Below, in pieces: positions 8,211 to 17,433 of a DNA stretch of 64,000 nucleotides. Every line of letters begins with the position of its first letter. Positions within the stretch are counted from its first letter, which is position 1. Below the pieces are notes generated by a model, which ran no database searches, had not been told where the DNA came from, and saw only the letters and a program-made list of their open reading frames with translations. This DNA is from Spirochaeta isovalerica (GTDB lineage: Bacteria; Spirochaetota; Spirochaetia; DSM-2461), in the NCBI RefSeq assembly GCF_014207565.1, contig NZ_JACHGJ010000002.1:62001-126000 (forward strand), written 5' to 3'. The translations under genes and the position numbers were made by a program.

Positions 8211-9839
8211 GTGTTCGATCGGTTATCAAAAGAAGGTCTCGAAAGTTTTGCGCGCCTCATTTCCAATATCCCGATGATTTTCTACGTCCTGGACAGGGAG
8301 TGGACTTTTCTGCTGTCGGAAGGCGCCGGTCTAAAAGAACTGGGACTCAAACCGGGTGAAGTCGTAGGCAGAAACGCCAAAGAAATGTACAAAGACTATC
8401 CAGGCATAATTCAAGCCATTGAGAAGGCCTTCCATGGTGAAACCATGAAGATGAATCACTATGTGGGCCCCTTGTTTTTTGAGAATTATATTGTCCCCCT
8501 CTACGACAGCCAGGGGAAAATTGAAGGTGTAGCCGGTGCTTCCTTCGATGCATCAGAGAAAAAAAGGACCGAAGAGGAACTGGAAAAAACTCTGCGGTTT
8601 CAAAACGCTCTTATCAACAGCATTCCCGGTATGCTTTATATGTACAGTGCCGAAGGCAAACTGAAAGTGTGGAATAACGCTCATGAAAAAATTACCGGTT
8701 ACAGTTCTGAAGAGCTGCTGGATCGGAACCTCATGGATTGGTATGCCAATGATCCGGAAAGCCAGATAGCTGTAACCAGAGGGCTTGAAAAAACTGTTTC
8801 AGAAGGATTCGGGGAAGCGGAAGCCAATCTGCAATGCAAAGACGGGAGAGCCATTCCTTTTTATTTTACCGCCTGTCCTCTGGTTGTCGACGGCGAAGAT
8901 TATTTTGTGGGAATGGGCGTTGATATCAGTTCGAGAAAAAAAGCGGAACGGGAGCTTCAGGAGCTGAATAAAACACTGGAGCTTAAGATTCAGGATAGAA
9001 CCGATGAGCTGGAAAAGGTGAATGCCCATCTCAAAAATACGAATCTTGATCTGATCCGGACTAATGATCAGCTCCGGCAGATGCAGGCTTATGCCATTGA
9101 AACTGAAAAAATGGCGGCTTTGGGCGGTCTCGTCGCAGGTGTGGCACATGAAGTGAACACGCCTCTGGGAATCGGAATTACGGCTTCGACTTATCTGAAG
9201 AGCCTGAGCGGAGAATTTATTGAAGCCATAGAAACGAACAGCGTTTCCAAAAGCCAGATGATTGACTATCTGGAAAAAATCGAAAGTTCATCACTGATAA
9301 TTCATAAGAATCTGGAGAAAGCGGGTCGGCTGATCAATAGTTTCAAGCAGTTGTCCATCGATCAGTCCGATGAACCGATGCGCTCTCTCGACCTTGAGGA
9401 ATACCTGACGGAAATTCTTTTCACTCTTTCTCCTGCATTGAAGAAAACCGATATTGCTATCAATATTGATTCTCCTGAAGAAATCCGTATTATCACCTAT
9501 CCCGGTGCTTTTTCTCAAATAATCACAAATCTCATTATGAATTCGATCAATCATGGGTTCGATTCCGGGGAATCGGGGAGAATAGATATTTCATTAAGAG
9601 AAGAAGAAGATTTTACTGTCATAGATTACAGAGATAATGGAAAGGGCATGACAGAAGACGTAAAATCGCGTATATTCGAACCCTTTTTTACAACAAGACG
9701 GAATCTGGGGGGAACAGGACTGGGACTGTCTGTTGTGTATACTCTTGTGACTCAAAAATTTCAGGGCTCCATTTCCTGCTATAGCGCTCCGGGGAAAGGA
9801 ACGCAGTTTCTACTGCATCTTAAATCGATACTCACATAA
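8211..9839 (+). CDS. Cytoplasmic PAS-PAS sensor histidine kinase
   Basis: This 542-residue protein has no membrane segment. Two PAS domains (about 12-120 and 128-245) are followed by a coiled coil (245-295). The HisKA motif has phospho-acceptor His313 in GVAHEVNTPLG. The HATPase domain shows the N-box around Asn444, DNGKGM near 475-480 and GGTGLGLSVVY near 500-510. The GTG start follows GGAGA with an 11-base gap. No response regulator gene is adjacent, so it is an orphan kinase and its partner is unknown. It is transcribed divergently from the chalcone-isomerase-like gene across a long palindrome. Confidence 0.9.
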   Translation: MFDRLSKEGLESFARLISNIPMIFYVLDREWTFLLSEGAGLKELGLKPGEVVGRNAKEMYKDYPGIIQAIEKAFHGETMKMNHYVGPLFFENYIVPLYDSQGKIEGVAGASFDASEKKRTEEELEKTLRFQNALINSIPGMLYMYSAEGKLKVWNNAHEKITGYSSEELLDRNLMDWYANDPESQIAVTRGLEKTVSEGFGEAEANLQCKDGRAIPFYFTACPLVVDGEDYFVGMGVDISSRKKAERELQELNKTLELKIQDRTDELEKVNAHLKNTNLDLIRTNDQLRQMQAYAIETEKMAALGGLVAGVAHEVNTPLGIGITASTYLKSLSGEFIEAIETNSVSKSQMIDYLEKIESSSLIIHKNLEKAGRLINSFKQLSIDQSDEPMRSLDLEEYLTEILFTLSPALKKTDIAINIDSPEEIRIITYPGAFSQIITNLIMNSINHGFDSGESGRIDISLREEEDFTVIDYRDNGKGMTEDVKSRIFEPFFTTRRNLGGTGLGLSVVYTLVTQKFQGSISCYSAPGKGTQFLLHLKSILT

Positions 9840-9856
9840 AAATAAATTTTTCATTA

Positions 9857-9930
9857 GTTAGAAATCTAACCTATTGACTGTTGTTTGAAAAATCTCTATC
9901 TTTGCAGATATATAAAGTTAGAAATCTAAT
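9857..9930 (+). promoter_or_regulatory. MATE-MarR operon promoter with two operator-like repeats
   Basis: GTTAGAAATCTAAC (9857-9870) and GTTAGAAATCTAAT (9917-9930) are near-identical sites with inverted TTAGA/TCTAA halves, exactly 60 bases apart. A promoter lies between them: TTGACT 9874-9879, 17 bases, TATCTT 9897-9902. The MarR regulator encoded in the same operon is the obvious candidate to bind them. Confidence 0.7.
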
Positions 9931-9951
9931 CAATTTGCAAGGATACCATAA

Positions 9952-11340
9952 ATGGATAAACAAAAAAACTTAAGAGAGATGCCTATCGGCAGGCTTCTCT
10001 GGTCCTTTTCTCTCCCTTCAATTATCGCCATGGTGGTTAATGCCATATATAACGTCGTAGACAGAATCTTCATCGGCCGCTTTGCCGGGGAGGAAGCTCT
10101 CGCAGCGCTTACCATCGCCTTTCCCGTTATGATGATAATCTTTGCCCTGGCGACTCTTATCGCCAGCGGTTCCTCAGCTCTCATGTCTATAGAACTGGGT
10201 AGAAAAAACAGTCTTAAGGCCGGGCAGATTTTCGGAAACGCCATAACAATGGGAGTCATTCTCACTATTGCCGTCGTCCTCATTCTCCAATGGAAAATGG
10301 ACGCGGTTCTCAAGCTTTTCGGTGCCGAAGCGGGGACTCTGGCTCTGGCAAAATCCTATTTGAGAATCATTCTCGGTGGATTCATTTTTAATATGCTGGC
10401 TTTCGTTTTCAATTTTACAGTCCGGACTGAAGGGCAGGCCCGTCTTCCCATGTTTGCCATGATTCTCTCAGCACTGACGAATATCGTTCTCGATGCCCTC
10501 TTTGTCATTGTTTTCGGCTGGGGGGTGGAAGGAGCGGCGGCGGCAACCATCATCGGCCAGTTTCTGGGATTTCTTTTCCTTCTGTCCTTCTACCTCAGAA
10601 AAAAAAGTTCAATCCACCTTCACAGAGAGGACTTCCGTCTGCAGGGCGCTATCATGAAAAGCATACTGCTCACCGGTATGGCTACATTTATGGGGACTGT
10701 CGGAAACAGCCTGGCTATCGGGTTTCTCAATCAGAGGCTGAGTCTCTACGGCGGAACTCAGGCCATTACATCCATGGGGGCCATCAACAGTCTGTTTACA
10801 CTTTTCTTTATGCCGCTCATGGGGCTTCAGCAGGGAATGCAGCCTATTGTCGGTTTCAATCACGGAGCGGAACAGCATGACAGAGTAAACGGGACAATGA
10901 AGCTGGCCATGATCTGGGCGACTGCTTTCTCAACCTTTGTTTTTATCTGCCTGAGGCTCTTTCCCGTTACGCTTCTCGGTCTTTTTATCGATCCTTCCTC
11001 ACCCACCATGATTACGGCGGTGGAAGGACTCAATATCTTCTTCATGATGCTTCCCATTGTCGGAGTCAACATTCTGGGTGTTTCCTTCTTTCAGGCGACG
11101 GCTCAGGGGACAAAAGCCCTTATTCTCAGTACCCTGAGACAGTTTCTCTTTCTCATTCCCCTTCTGGTCATACTGCCTCCCGGACTGGGGCTTAAAGGCG
11201 TCTGGGTTTCAATCCCGGTTGCCGACGGGCTGGCCATACTGATCACGGCTCTGGCATTGCTGCTGGACTACAGGAAAAGAGAGAATTCCCATAAAAGGCA
11301 AAGCGGTTTACAATTGGAATCAGTCGGAAAAATCGGATAG
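9952..11340 (+). CDS. MATE family multidrug/sodium antiporter
   Basis: The 462-residue integral membrane protein has about 12 hydrophobic segments and two-fold repeat architecture. The opening PIGRLLWSFSLPSIIAMVVNAIYNVVDRIFIG is characteristic of MATE exporters of the DinF/NorM/MepA superfamily. The second half repeats the pattern (GNSLAIGFLNQRL, MPLMGLQQGMQPIVGFNHGA). It probably exports cationic drugs or metabolites using a Na+ or H+ gradient; the substrate is unknown. It is the first gene of a two-gene operon, with the MarR gene 12 bases downstream, and is preceded by paired operator-like sites. Confidence 0.92.
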   Translation: MDKQKNLREMPIGRLLWSFSLPSIIAMVVNAIYNVVDRIFIGRFAGEEALAALTIAFPVMMIIFALATLIASGSSALMSIELGRKNSLKAGQIFGNAITMGVILTIAVVLILQWKMDAVLKLFGAEAGTLALAKSYLRIILGGFIFNMLAFVFNFTVRTEGQARLPMFAMILSALTNIVLDALFVIVFGWGVEGAAAATIIGQFLGFLFLLSFYLRKKSSIHLHREDFRLQGAIMKSILLTGMATFMGTVGNSLAIGFLNQRLSLYGGTQAITSMGAINSLFTLFFMPLMGLQQGMQPIVGFNHGAEQHDRVNGTMKLAMIWATAFSTFVFICLRLFPVTLLGLFIDPSSPTMITAVEGLNIFFMMLPIVGVNILGVSFFQATAQGTKALILSTLRQFLFLIPLLVILPPGLGLKGVWVSIPVADGLAILITALALLLDYRKRENSHKRQSGLQLESVGKIG

Positions 11341-11352
11341 AGGAGTAAAACG

Positions 11353-11817
11353 GTGGATTCCCCCGAAGACATACTGAGCCTGTTTCATTTGAAAAGAGAT
11401 CTCAATGAGCTGTATTTCAAGGGTTTTTTTCAAATCTATGATTTCCCCGAAGGGCTGAATCCCACCCATATGCTTACTCTGATTCATCTGGATCATGCCG
11501 GACCTTCGCCAATGACCCAGATCAGTCACTTAATGCAGCTCGAGAAAGGCTCTTTTACTCCCGTCGCGGGAAAACTGGTTGAGATGGGGTTTATCCGCAA
11601 AGACAAAAACAGGGAAGATAAGAGAATTTCGGAACTCCATCTGACCGAATCGGGACTAAAGCTGGTAACCGATTTCAAAGAGGAGCATAAAGGCTTTATT
11701 CTGGAACGGATTTCTCTTCTTCCCGAAAAAGAGCAGAGAGAATACTTCTCTCTGATGAATCGTTTGAATGAACTGGATTCGATTATTATCGGGGAATTAT
11801 CCAGACCCGATAATTGA
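11353..11817 (+). CDS. MarR family transcriptional regulator
   Basis: This 154-residue winged-helix regulator starts at a GTG preceded by AGGAG (7-base gap). The DNA-binding core is visible: helix-turn-helix MTQISHLMQLEKGSFTPVAGKLVEMGFI, then the wing RKDKNREDKRISELHLTESG with the typical D-x-R. The N- and C-terminal helices form the dimer interface. It follows the MATE gene by 12 bases, and the operon promoter carries two matching repeats. Repression of its own operon, relieved by an exported compound, is the likely arrangement (inference). Confidence 0.92.
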   Translation: MDSPEDILSLFHLKRDLNELYFKGFFQIYDFPEGLNPTHMLTLIHLDHAGPSPMTQISHLMQLEKGSFTPVAGKLVEMGFIRKDKNREDKRISELHLTESGLKLVTDFKEEHKGFILERISLLPEKEQREYFSLMNRLNELDSIIIGELSRPDN

Positions 11818-11840
11818 CGACAGAGCTGATATAAAAAAAA

Positions 11841-11982
11841 GCCTGTACCGCGCCGTTACTTAATACCCCTCCTTAACAAGATGGAGGATCAGGGGGTATT
11901 CGGCGTCGGAGAGACAGCAGAATCGTCAGTTGAACTCAATTTGAAAAAAAGGAAATTCCTTCACAGGCACGAACAGACAGGC
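11841..11982 (+). other. Structured intergenic element before the nitroreductase gene
   Basis: Nested complementary arms are visible: CGCCG 11851-11855 with CGGCG 11901-11905, inside them AATACCCC 11862-11869 with GGGGTATT 11893-11900, then TCC/GGA. GCCTGT at 11841-11846 can pair with ACAGGC at either 11963-11968 or 11977-11982, giving two alternative long-range pairings. I do not recognise a known riboswitch class. It may be a terminator region for the MarR operon or a leader for the nitroreductase. Confidence 0.4.
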
Positions 11983-12045
11983 TCCTTTTCTTCTTTATAA
12001 AATATATGCTTCCTGTTATCATGTATTCCGTTCAAGGAGGATTAT

Positions 12046-12570
12046 ATGGAGCTTTTCGAAGCCATTGCAAAGAGATACAGCTATCGCGGAGAATTTACAG
12101 ACCAGAAGGTACCTGAAGAAGATCTTGTTCATATCGTCCAGGCGGGAATACAAGCTCCTTCGGGGAAAAACTCACAGACAACAGAATTTGTTATAATCAC
12201 CGACAAGGCTGACATTGAAGCCATAGCCGGAATCATCGGCTATAAATATCTGAAAACTGCACCGGCCCTCATCGCCGTTTTTTCCGATACCAGCCCTACC
12301 ATGAGCGGTTATTCCTTCTACAGAGAGGATTACGCTGCAGCTGTGGAAAACATTCTGCTGGCTGTAACAGCCTATGGATACAGCTCCCTCTGGATCGATG
12401 GCGCTTTGCGAAGCGAAAACAGAATTGAAAGAATCTCAAAACTTCTGAACGCACCGGCAGACCGTCTGCTTACCGTTGTTCTTCCCGTCGGAAAAGCCGT
12501 CAATGAAGGTGTGCAGAACAGTAAAAAGCCATTCGGTGAAAGGGCCTGGTTCGGACGTTACGGAAGTTGA
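12046..12570 (+). CDS. Nitroreductase family protein
   Basis: The 174-residue protein matches the FMN-dependent nitroreductase fold. The N-terminal signature AIAKRYSYRGEF is followed by IVQAGIQAPSGKNSQTTEFVII, which contacts FMN phosphate. The central AAVENILLAVTAYGYSSLWIDG is typical, as is VVLPVGKA near the end. It is short for the family, like other subtypes near 170 residues. Substrate unknown; family members reduce nitro compounds, quinones or flavins with NAD(P)H. A CAAGGAGG ribosome site precedes the ATG. It stands alone behind a structured 228-base gap. Confidence 0.88.
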   Translation: MELFEAIAKRYSYRGEFTDQKVPEEDLVHIVQAGIQAPSGKNSQTTEFVIITDKADIEAIAGIIGYKYLKTAPALIAVFSDTSPTMSGYSFYREDYAAAVENILLAVTAYGYSSLWIDGALRSENRIERISKLLNAPADRLLTVVLPVGKAVNEGVQNSKKPFGERAWFGRYGS

Positions 12571-12626
12571 TTTCCCGTTTCGATATTCGAAGAAAAGTGT
12601 ACAATTAACCACAGGAGTATCCGTTT

Positions 12627-13943
12627 ATGCCAAAAGAGTTTTCCGCAGCCCGACTGCCCCTAAAAGAAAAATATTCATTTTCCACAGCCTTGATGGGACA
12701 GACGATGATTTACAATTTTGTCAATCTGTATCTGCTCATTTTCTACACCGACGTTCTCGGAATCAGTGCCGTTGCGGCGGGCTCCATATTTCTGGGCGCC
12801 CGTATCTGGGACGCCGTCAATGATCCGATTATGGGTGTCATTGTCGATCATACAAAAACGAAATGGGGGAAATGCCGTCCTTACCTGCTGTTTTTCCCTC
12901 TGCCCATAGCGTTCCTTACTGTTCTTCTCTTTAATGCTCCCCAGTGGAGCGAGGCGGCGAAAGTCGCTTACGCCGCGGTCACTTATATTCTCTGGGGGAT
13001 GTTCTACACTTCCGTGGATATCCCTCTATGGACGATGAGCAGCCGGATGACAACCGATCTTCACGAGCGGGAATCTCTCATAGCCTCGGGCCGGATTTTC
13101 AATATTATCGGAAGCGCTCTCCCTGTTATCCTTGTGGTTCCCCTTAAAATGGCTCTGGGAAAGGGAGATGAGTCCAGAGGCTATCTGCTGACAGTCGTTC
13201 TCTTCTGCGCCGTAGCACTTCCCCTTCTTCTTCAGTCTTTTTTCATTACCAATGAGCGGGCTCCTTCCAGCGATGAATTCAAGCCGGACCTGAAGGAAAA
13301 CCTGAAAGCTATCTGGGGCAACAAGCCTCTTCTTCTGCTGCTCAGCTCGTCGATCCTAAACGTTCTCGTCGTTCTTCCCGTTAATGCTGGCATTTTCTTT
13401 GTCACCTACAATCTCGGTGATGAAGCGCTCTTTGCCGTGATGGCCGGAACCGTTCTGGTCGCAGCCGGTTTGGGAAGCGGGCTGGCTCCCGTTCTGGCCA
13501 GACGGTTCAGACCCCGGGATATCCTCATCTGGTCATCTGTCCTAACAGCTGTTTTATTCACAATCGGTTATTTCGTCGGTTACGGGAATTTTCCCGTTGT
13601 TATCGGCTTTACTTTTGTCATCGGAACTCTTCTGGGGGTTCCTCTTGTCCTGAGAACCTCTATGCTCGCAGAAACGATTGAGCACTACGAGGGGATCAGC
13701 GGAAAGAGAAGCGAAGGAATCATATTTTCCTCCATGACTTTTTCCGGCAAACTGAAGATGGGTATTGCGGCTTTTCTCGTCGGATGGATACTCAAAATCG
13801 CAGGTTACGTTCCCGAAGCTGTTCAGTCTCCGGAGGCTTTGAAGGGCATATTCATTATGCTCACAATTGTTCCCGCTCTGGGAAGCCTTCTGACCATAAT
13901 CCCCCTGTGGTTCTATAGGCTGGAGAACGGGTCGGAGAGCTGA
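12627..13943 (+). CDS. GPH family (glycoside-pentoside-hexuronide:cation) symporter, MFS superfamily
   Basis: The 438-residue membrane protein has about 12 transmembrane segments. The cation-site helix motif GARIWDAVNDPIMGVIVDHTKTKWGKCRPY (residues about 52-81) is diagnostic of melibiose-permease-type symporters. It includes the two aspartates that bind Na+ or H+. A second marker, MSSRMTTDLHERESL, follows near residue 140. It probably imports a glycoside coupled to Na+ or H+, but there is no sugar-catabolic gene beside it, so the sugar cannot be named. CAGGAG precedes the ATG. Confidence 0.9.
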   Translation: MPKEFSAARLPLKEKYSFSTALMGQTMIYNFVNLYLLIFYTDVLGISAVAAGSIFLGARIWDAVNDPIMGVIVDHTKTKWGKCRPYLLFFPLPIAFLTVLLFNAPQWSEAAKVAYAAVTYILWGMFYTSVDIPLWTMSSRMTTDLHERESLIASGRIFNIIGSALPVILVVPLKMALGKGDESRGYLLTVVLFCAVALPLLLQSFFITNERAPSSDEFKPDLKENLKAIWGNKPLLLLLSSSILNVLVVLPVNAGIFFVTYNLGDEALFAVMAGTVLVAAGLGSGLAPVLARRFRPRDILIWSSVLTAVLFTIGYFVGYGNFPVVIGFTFVIGTLLGVPLVLRTSMLAETIEHYEGISGKRSEGIIFSSMTFSGKLKMGIAAFLVGWILKIAGYVPEAVQSPEALKGIFIMLTIVPALGSLLTIIPLWFYRLENGSES

Positions 13944-14069
13944 AGACGCAACTCCACTTCGAAAAAAAAGGGGTAACATAATTAAATCGATTCGGGCGAG
14001 AGGTCTTGCGATAAAAGATGATAAATAACGTTTATTGCCCTTGAAATCTGCTATATTATTTCGGTAGCC

Positions 14070-14762
14070 ATGCATTATTACGAAGTTCTGAAGCCGACGG
14101 AATGTACGGGAGATATTTTCGATATCCTGCTCTCCCTCGGCTGGTATCCCATGGGGCAGACAATTTTCACCACATCTCATCTCTTCAGGGAGGAAGATAC
14201 ACCCCCGGCTCGAGTGCACTGGCTCCGCTACCCGGTCAGCTCTTTAGCCGATAAGATTTCTCACAGGAGAATTCGTAAAAAAAATAACTCTTTCACGATC
14301 GAGCTTGCCGATCCTTTTATCCACAGAGTGGAACTGAATGAATTGTATGAGAAATATATCGCTGCGGTTGAGTTCGATGGTTATAAATCGGTTGAAAAGG
14401 CGACATACCGGAGTGATGAGACGAATATCTACAGGAGTAAAGCGATTCTGGTTCGTGACGGAGATAGGCTCATCTCCTGCGGTATCTTTCATCAGGGGGC
14501 TGTCTCCGTCGCTTCCGTTCTACACTTTTATGATCCCGACTACAGAAAATACAGTCCCGGGAAATATCTTATACTGAAGACTCTGGATTACTGCCGGAAA
14601 GAGGGACTTGAGTGGTATTATCCCGGCTATGTTATTCGCGGAAATCCGAAAATGGATTACAAACTTTTTCTGGGGCAGGATAAGGCTCAGTATTATTTAC
14701 CCGAGCCCAACCCTCTGTCCGGCACCTGGTTGCCCTTCTCTTCCGATTTACTGACTCTGTAA
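14070..14762 (+). CDS. Arginyl-tRNA--protein transferase (ATE/Bpt)-like GNAT-fold protein
   Basis: The 230-residue protein resembles the ATE C-terminal domain. Residues 45-75 (VHWLRYPVSSLADKISHRRIRKKN) align with the SxRRxxKRN region of Bpt/ATE. Residues 165-215 carry YRKYSPGKYLILKTLDYCRKEGLEWYYPGYVI then NPKMDYKL, the aminoacyl-transfer signature. The N-terminal cysteine cluster of classical ATE is absent: only one cysteine (Cys12) is present in the N-terminal region. Transfer of an amino acid to an N-degron is possible but unproven. Its 3' end overlaps the convergent secreted-protein gene by 70 bases. Confidence 0.7.
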   Translation: MHYYEVLKPTECTGDIFDILLSLGWYPMGQTIFTTSHLFREEDTPPARVHWLRYPVSSLADKISHRRIRKKNNSFTIELADPFIHRVELNELYEKYIAAVEFDGYKSVEKATYRSDETNIYRSKAILVRDGDRLISCGIFHQGAVSVASVLHFYDPDYRKYSPGKYLILKTLDYCRKEGLEWYYPGYVIRGNPKMDYKLFLGQDKAQYYLPEPNPLSGTWLPFSSDLLTL

Positions 14763-15178
14763 TCCAGTCCTCCGGGCGGATACTGGTTCCTGTAGGTGAA
14801 GAGGAGGCGAATATTGATCATCTCCCCTCCGTATTCGATAAAGCAGTTGTCCCAGTCCAGCGGTTCGCTATTAACAATGATATCGTAACGCAGCTGATGA
14901 CCTTCGGGGTATGTTTCATCAAAATCCAGAAACCAGGACCAGACTGTTCTGACAGTCAGGATGGAAGAGCGGCCCATTTGATCCCTGTATTCGAGAAAGG
15001 GGTTGGTTCGCAGAAGATTGATACAATATATTGCGCTTCTCCCATCAACAGAAAAAGGTTCGGGTCCGGGAATGATTTCAGAGGGCTGACTCCAAAGAAG
15101 CAGACTTTTAACGAAGAGGCACAAAATAAAAACAGCTTTTTTATCCATAGTAACAAGATCGATATTCTTATGGTTCAT
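14693..15178 (-). CDS. Small secreted protein of unknown function
   Basis: The 161-residue frame includes a hydrophobic signal segment (AVFILCLFVKSLLLWSQ). The true start may be the second ATG at 15148 (MDKKAVF). I recognise no domain in the mature part, which has many aromatic residues and no conserved cysteine pair. The last 23 codons lie antisense to the end of the ATE-like gene and have a charged, unlikely-looking sequence, so the functional end may be earlier in evolution. A TATTAT lies 7 bases before the first ATG and no ribosome site is present. Confidence 0.55.
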   Translation of the reverse strand: MNHKNIDLVTMDKKAVFILCLFVKSLLLWSQPSEIIPGPEPFSVDGRSAIYCINLLRTNPFLEYRDQMGRSSILTVRTVWSWFLDFDETYPEGHQLRYDIIVNSEPLDWDNCFIEYGGEMINIRLLFTYRNQYPPGGLDYRVSKSEEKGNQVPDRGLGSGK

Positions 15179-15264
15179 CTTGAAGATAATAATTGTATTG
15201 TAATTGGTGTCTTGTTTAAGGATCAGGCCAATTATATGACTGCAAATTTTTAATATTCACAAGA

Positions 15265-15293
15265 TTGATGAATTAATTTCTATACTCTATAGT
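15265..15293 (+). promoter_or_regulatory. Candidate promoter of the 15.3 kb chemotaxis receptor
   Basis: TTGATG (15265-15270), 17 bases, TATAGT (15288-15293). The implied start of transcription is next to the GGAGG ribosome site at 15300, so the leader would be very short. Confidence 0.5.
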
Positions 15294-15309
15294 ATTAATG
15301 GAGGTTGGT

Positions 15310-17310
15310 ATGCCTGTGAACAAGTCTCTTCGTTTTTTCATCCTGCTCAATTTTATTGTTACGGATTTAATCGGTACAGCCCTTCTTTGGAGTTTCAGTG
15401 TCTTCTATATCCTGAGAGATTACAGACGTTTCACCGAAAACCTTACAATATTCGCATCCATAGTTATCGCCCTTGTTCTGATAGTTGCGGTAATTCTGGC
15501 GATCAGGCTCAAACCGGTTGTTCAGGAAGCGCAAATCCTCAGATCGGGGAATCTTGCCGATACAGAAACAAGAAACAAGACAAATAAAGTCATATCAACC
15601 CTGCCGATTATTTTTATGGCTGCCAATATTACCGGTTTTTTTCTGGGACCGGTTATCCAGTACCTGATTAAATCCATGACTCTGGGAATCCCCTTTCTGG
15701 GGTTTGAACTCCTATCGGCCATTTTGTACTCAACGGGTATTGGGCTCGGCGTTACGGTTATTCAAATCCGGATTACCGACCGGATCCTCTTCGGTTTTGA
15801 GATGGACAGGAAGCTGTACCGGATAGACAGTTCCAAACCGGATTGGGCTCGGCGTCAGTTTATGATCGGATTCTCAATTTTCTATATGAGCTTTGCCTTA
15901 TTCTCTTCAGCGGGGCTGGCGTATCTGAAAGAAGAGATGTTTGCCCCTTCCCGCGTCGATGCGGTCAGCGGGGCCTCGGAACACCTGGATTACCGCGTCC
16001 GTTTCTGGAGTGAAGCTCTGGAAGGGAACAGTCCCGTTCTGAACGATCACACACCGGAATTGGTTGTGCGGATTGAAGAATTTTACCTGAAAATGGGACT
16101 GCTGGCTATCCTGATAGGCGGAGTTAGCTGGCTTATTATGCGGATGGAGCAGGCTCCCACGACCAAACGGATAAGAGTCATTAATCAGAGTATAGAGGAT
16201 CTGAGTTCCGGAAAGATGAATCTGGAAGAGCGCATACCCATCACTTCAACCGATGAACTCGGTGAGACGATCAACTGGATAAACCGATTTCTCGACAGAC
16301 AGAACAATCTTTTTGAAACCATAAAAGAGGCATCCTCGACAATTAAAGATGTGTCGGAAGAGTTAACGGGAATGGTTGAGAATGCCCAGGTTGTCCGGGA
16401 GCAATTGAACACATCCGTTTCGGAAGTAGGGCAATCGGTTAATCATCAGAATGCGGCCATTGAAGAGACAAGCGCCAACGTCAATGAACTGGTTCTGGGC
16501 ATTGATCAGACAAACCGGAACCTGACCGATCAATCTCTTGCCGTGGAGGAGTCGACTGCCGCCATCGAAGAGATGACGGCCAGCATAGCTTCGGTTAACA
16601 TCAGTTCGGAAGAAGCTTATAAAAAAACCGAAGACCTTCTGACCCGTTCGGAAGAGGGAGGTAAAGCCATGAATGACCTCCTTCAGGAAATACGAATGAT
16701 TGCCGATGCCTCGCAGGAGGTTGCAGCCAGCACTTTGCAAATTTCCAATATAGCGGCTCAGACCAATCTTCTGGCAATGAACGCGGCGATAGAAGCTGCC
16801 CATGCCGGAGACAGCGGTCGGGGATTCGCCGTTGTGGCGTCGGAAGTCCGAAAGCTGGCGGAAGAGTCCAGCGAAGTTTCTAAAAGAATCACAGTCATGA
16901 CCAAAGATATGAGTGTCAGAGCGCTGTCCGGTCTGGAAAAAACGGAAGAGACTCTGGAGCGGTTCTCTATCATCAAGGAAGGCGTCGGGTCGCTGGCCAG
17001 AATCAACAGCACCATCTCTTCGGCCATGGAGGAGCAGAACCAGGGGAGCCGGGATATTCAGTCTTCCATGATCAAATTGAAAGGTATGACCGGCGAAGTT
17101 CTCGAACACATGAAAAGCCAGAGCGATTTGAGTTCTTCAGTCCTGGCTAACAGCGTTTCGCTTTCAGAGGCCGCAGGACACATTCATAACAGAATGGATG
17201 AGCAGAAACAGGTGCTCAATGAACTGGAGAACTTTATTCAAAACCTTCAGAAGGTCGTTGAACAGAATGCCCTGACAGTAATTCAGCTAAAGGGATCCAT
17301 GCAAAAGTAG
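15310..17310 (+). CDS. Methyl-accepting chemotaxis protein with six membrane segments
   Basis: I place the start at the ATG at 15310 because GGAGG ends five bases before it; an upstream ATG at 15298 overlaps that site. The 666-residue product has hydrophobic segments at about 9-35, 46-65, 96-120, 126-150, 185-205 and 261-278. There is no classic periplasmic ligand domain except the loop before the last segment. A HAMP-like linker follows (about 279-335). The long coiled-coil signalling domain has the hairpin tip [21 protein letters not shown]. It should drive CheA through CheW; no che genes are in the window. The ligand is unknown. Confidence 0.92.
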   Translation: MPVNKSLRFFILLNFIVTDLIGTALLWSFSVFYILRDYRRFTENLTIFASIVIALVLIVAVILAIRLKPVVQEAQILRSGNLADTETRNKTNKVISTLPIIFMAANITGFFLGPVIQYLIKSMTLGIPFLGFELLSAILYSTGIGLGVTVIQIRITDRILFGFEMDRKLYRIDSSKPDWARRQFMIGFSIFYMSFALFSSAGLAYLKEEMFAPSRVDAVSGASEHLDYRVRFWSEALEGNSPVLNDHTPELVVRIEEFYLKMGLLAILIGGVSWLIMRMEQAPTTKRIRVINQSIEDLSSGKMNLEERIPITSTDELGETINWINRFLDRQNNLFETIKEASSTIKDVSEELTGMVENAQVVREQLNTSVSEVGQSVNHQNAAIEETSANVNELVLGIDQTNRNLTDQSLAVEESTAAIEEMTASIASVNISSEEAYKKTEDLLTRSEEGGKAMNDLLQEIRMIADASQEVAASTLQISNIAAQTNLLAMNAAIEAAHAGDSGRGFAVVASEVRKLAEESSEVSKRITVMTKDMSVRALSGLEKTEETLERFSIIKEGVGSLARINSTISSAMEEQNQGSRDIQSSMIKLKGMTGEVLEHMKSQSDLSSSVLANSVSLSEAAGHIHNRMDEQKQVLNELENFIQNLQKVVEQNALTVIQLKGSMQK

Positions 17311-17371
17311 GGTATAAGGTTTATAAACTATATGAAATTCTCTATATACGATAAAAAAATATAAATAAAAA

Positions 17372-17400
17372 TTGATCAATTTGTGAATTAATTATATTAT
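17372..17400 (+). promoter_or_regulatory. Promoter of the 17.4 kb lipoprotein
   Basis: TTGATC (17372-17377), 17 bases, TATTAT (17395-17400), embedded in a strongly AT-rich stretch that could act as an UP element. Confidence 0.65.
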
Positions 17401-17433
17401 GAAGTAAAGTAAAGTGGAGGACTGAACATTAAA

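Noticed and set aside
13554-14219. 221-residue minus-strand frame
   Set aside because: It lies antisense to the GPH transporter and the start of the ATE-like gene, with low-complexity charged sequence and no start signal.
16363-17109. 248-residue minus-strand frame
   Set aside because: Antisense to the coiled-coil signalling domain of a chemotaxis receptor; such shadows are common over regular heptad coding.
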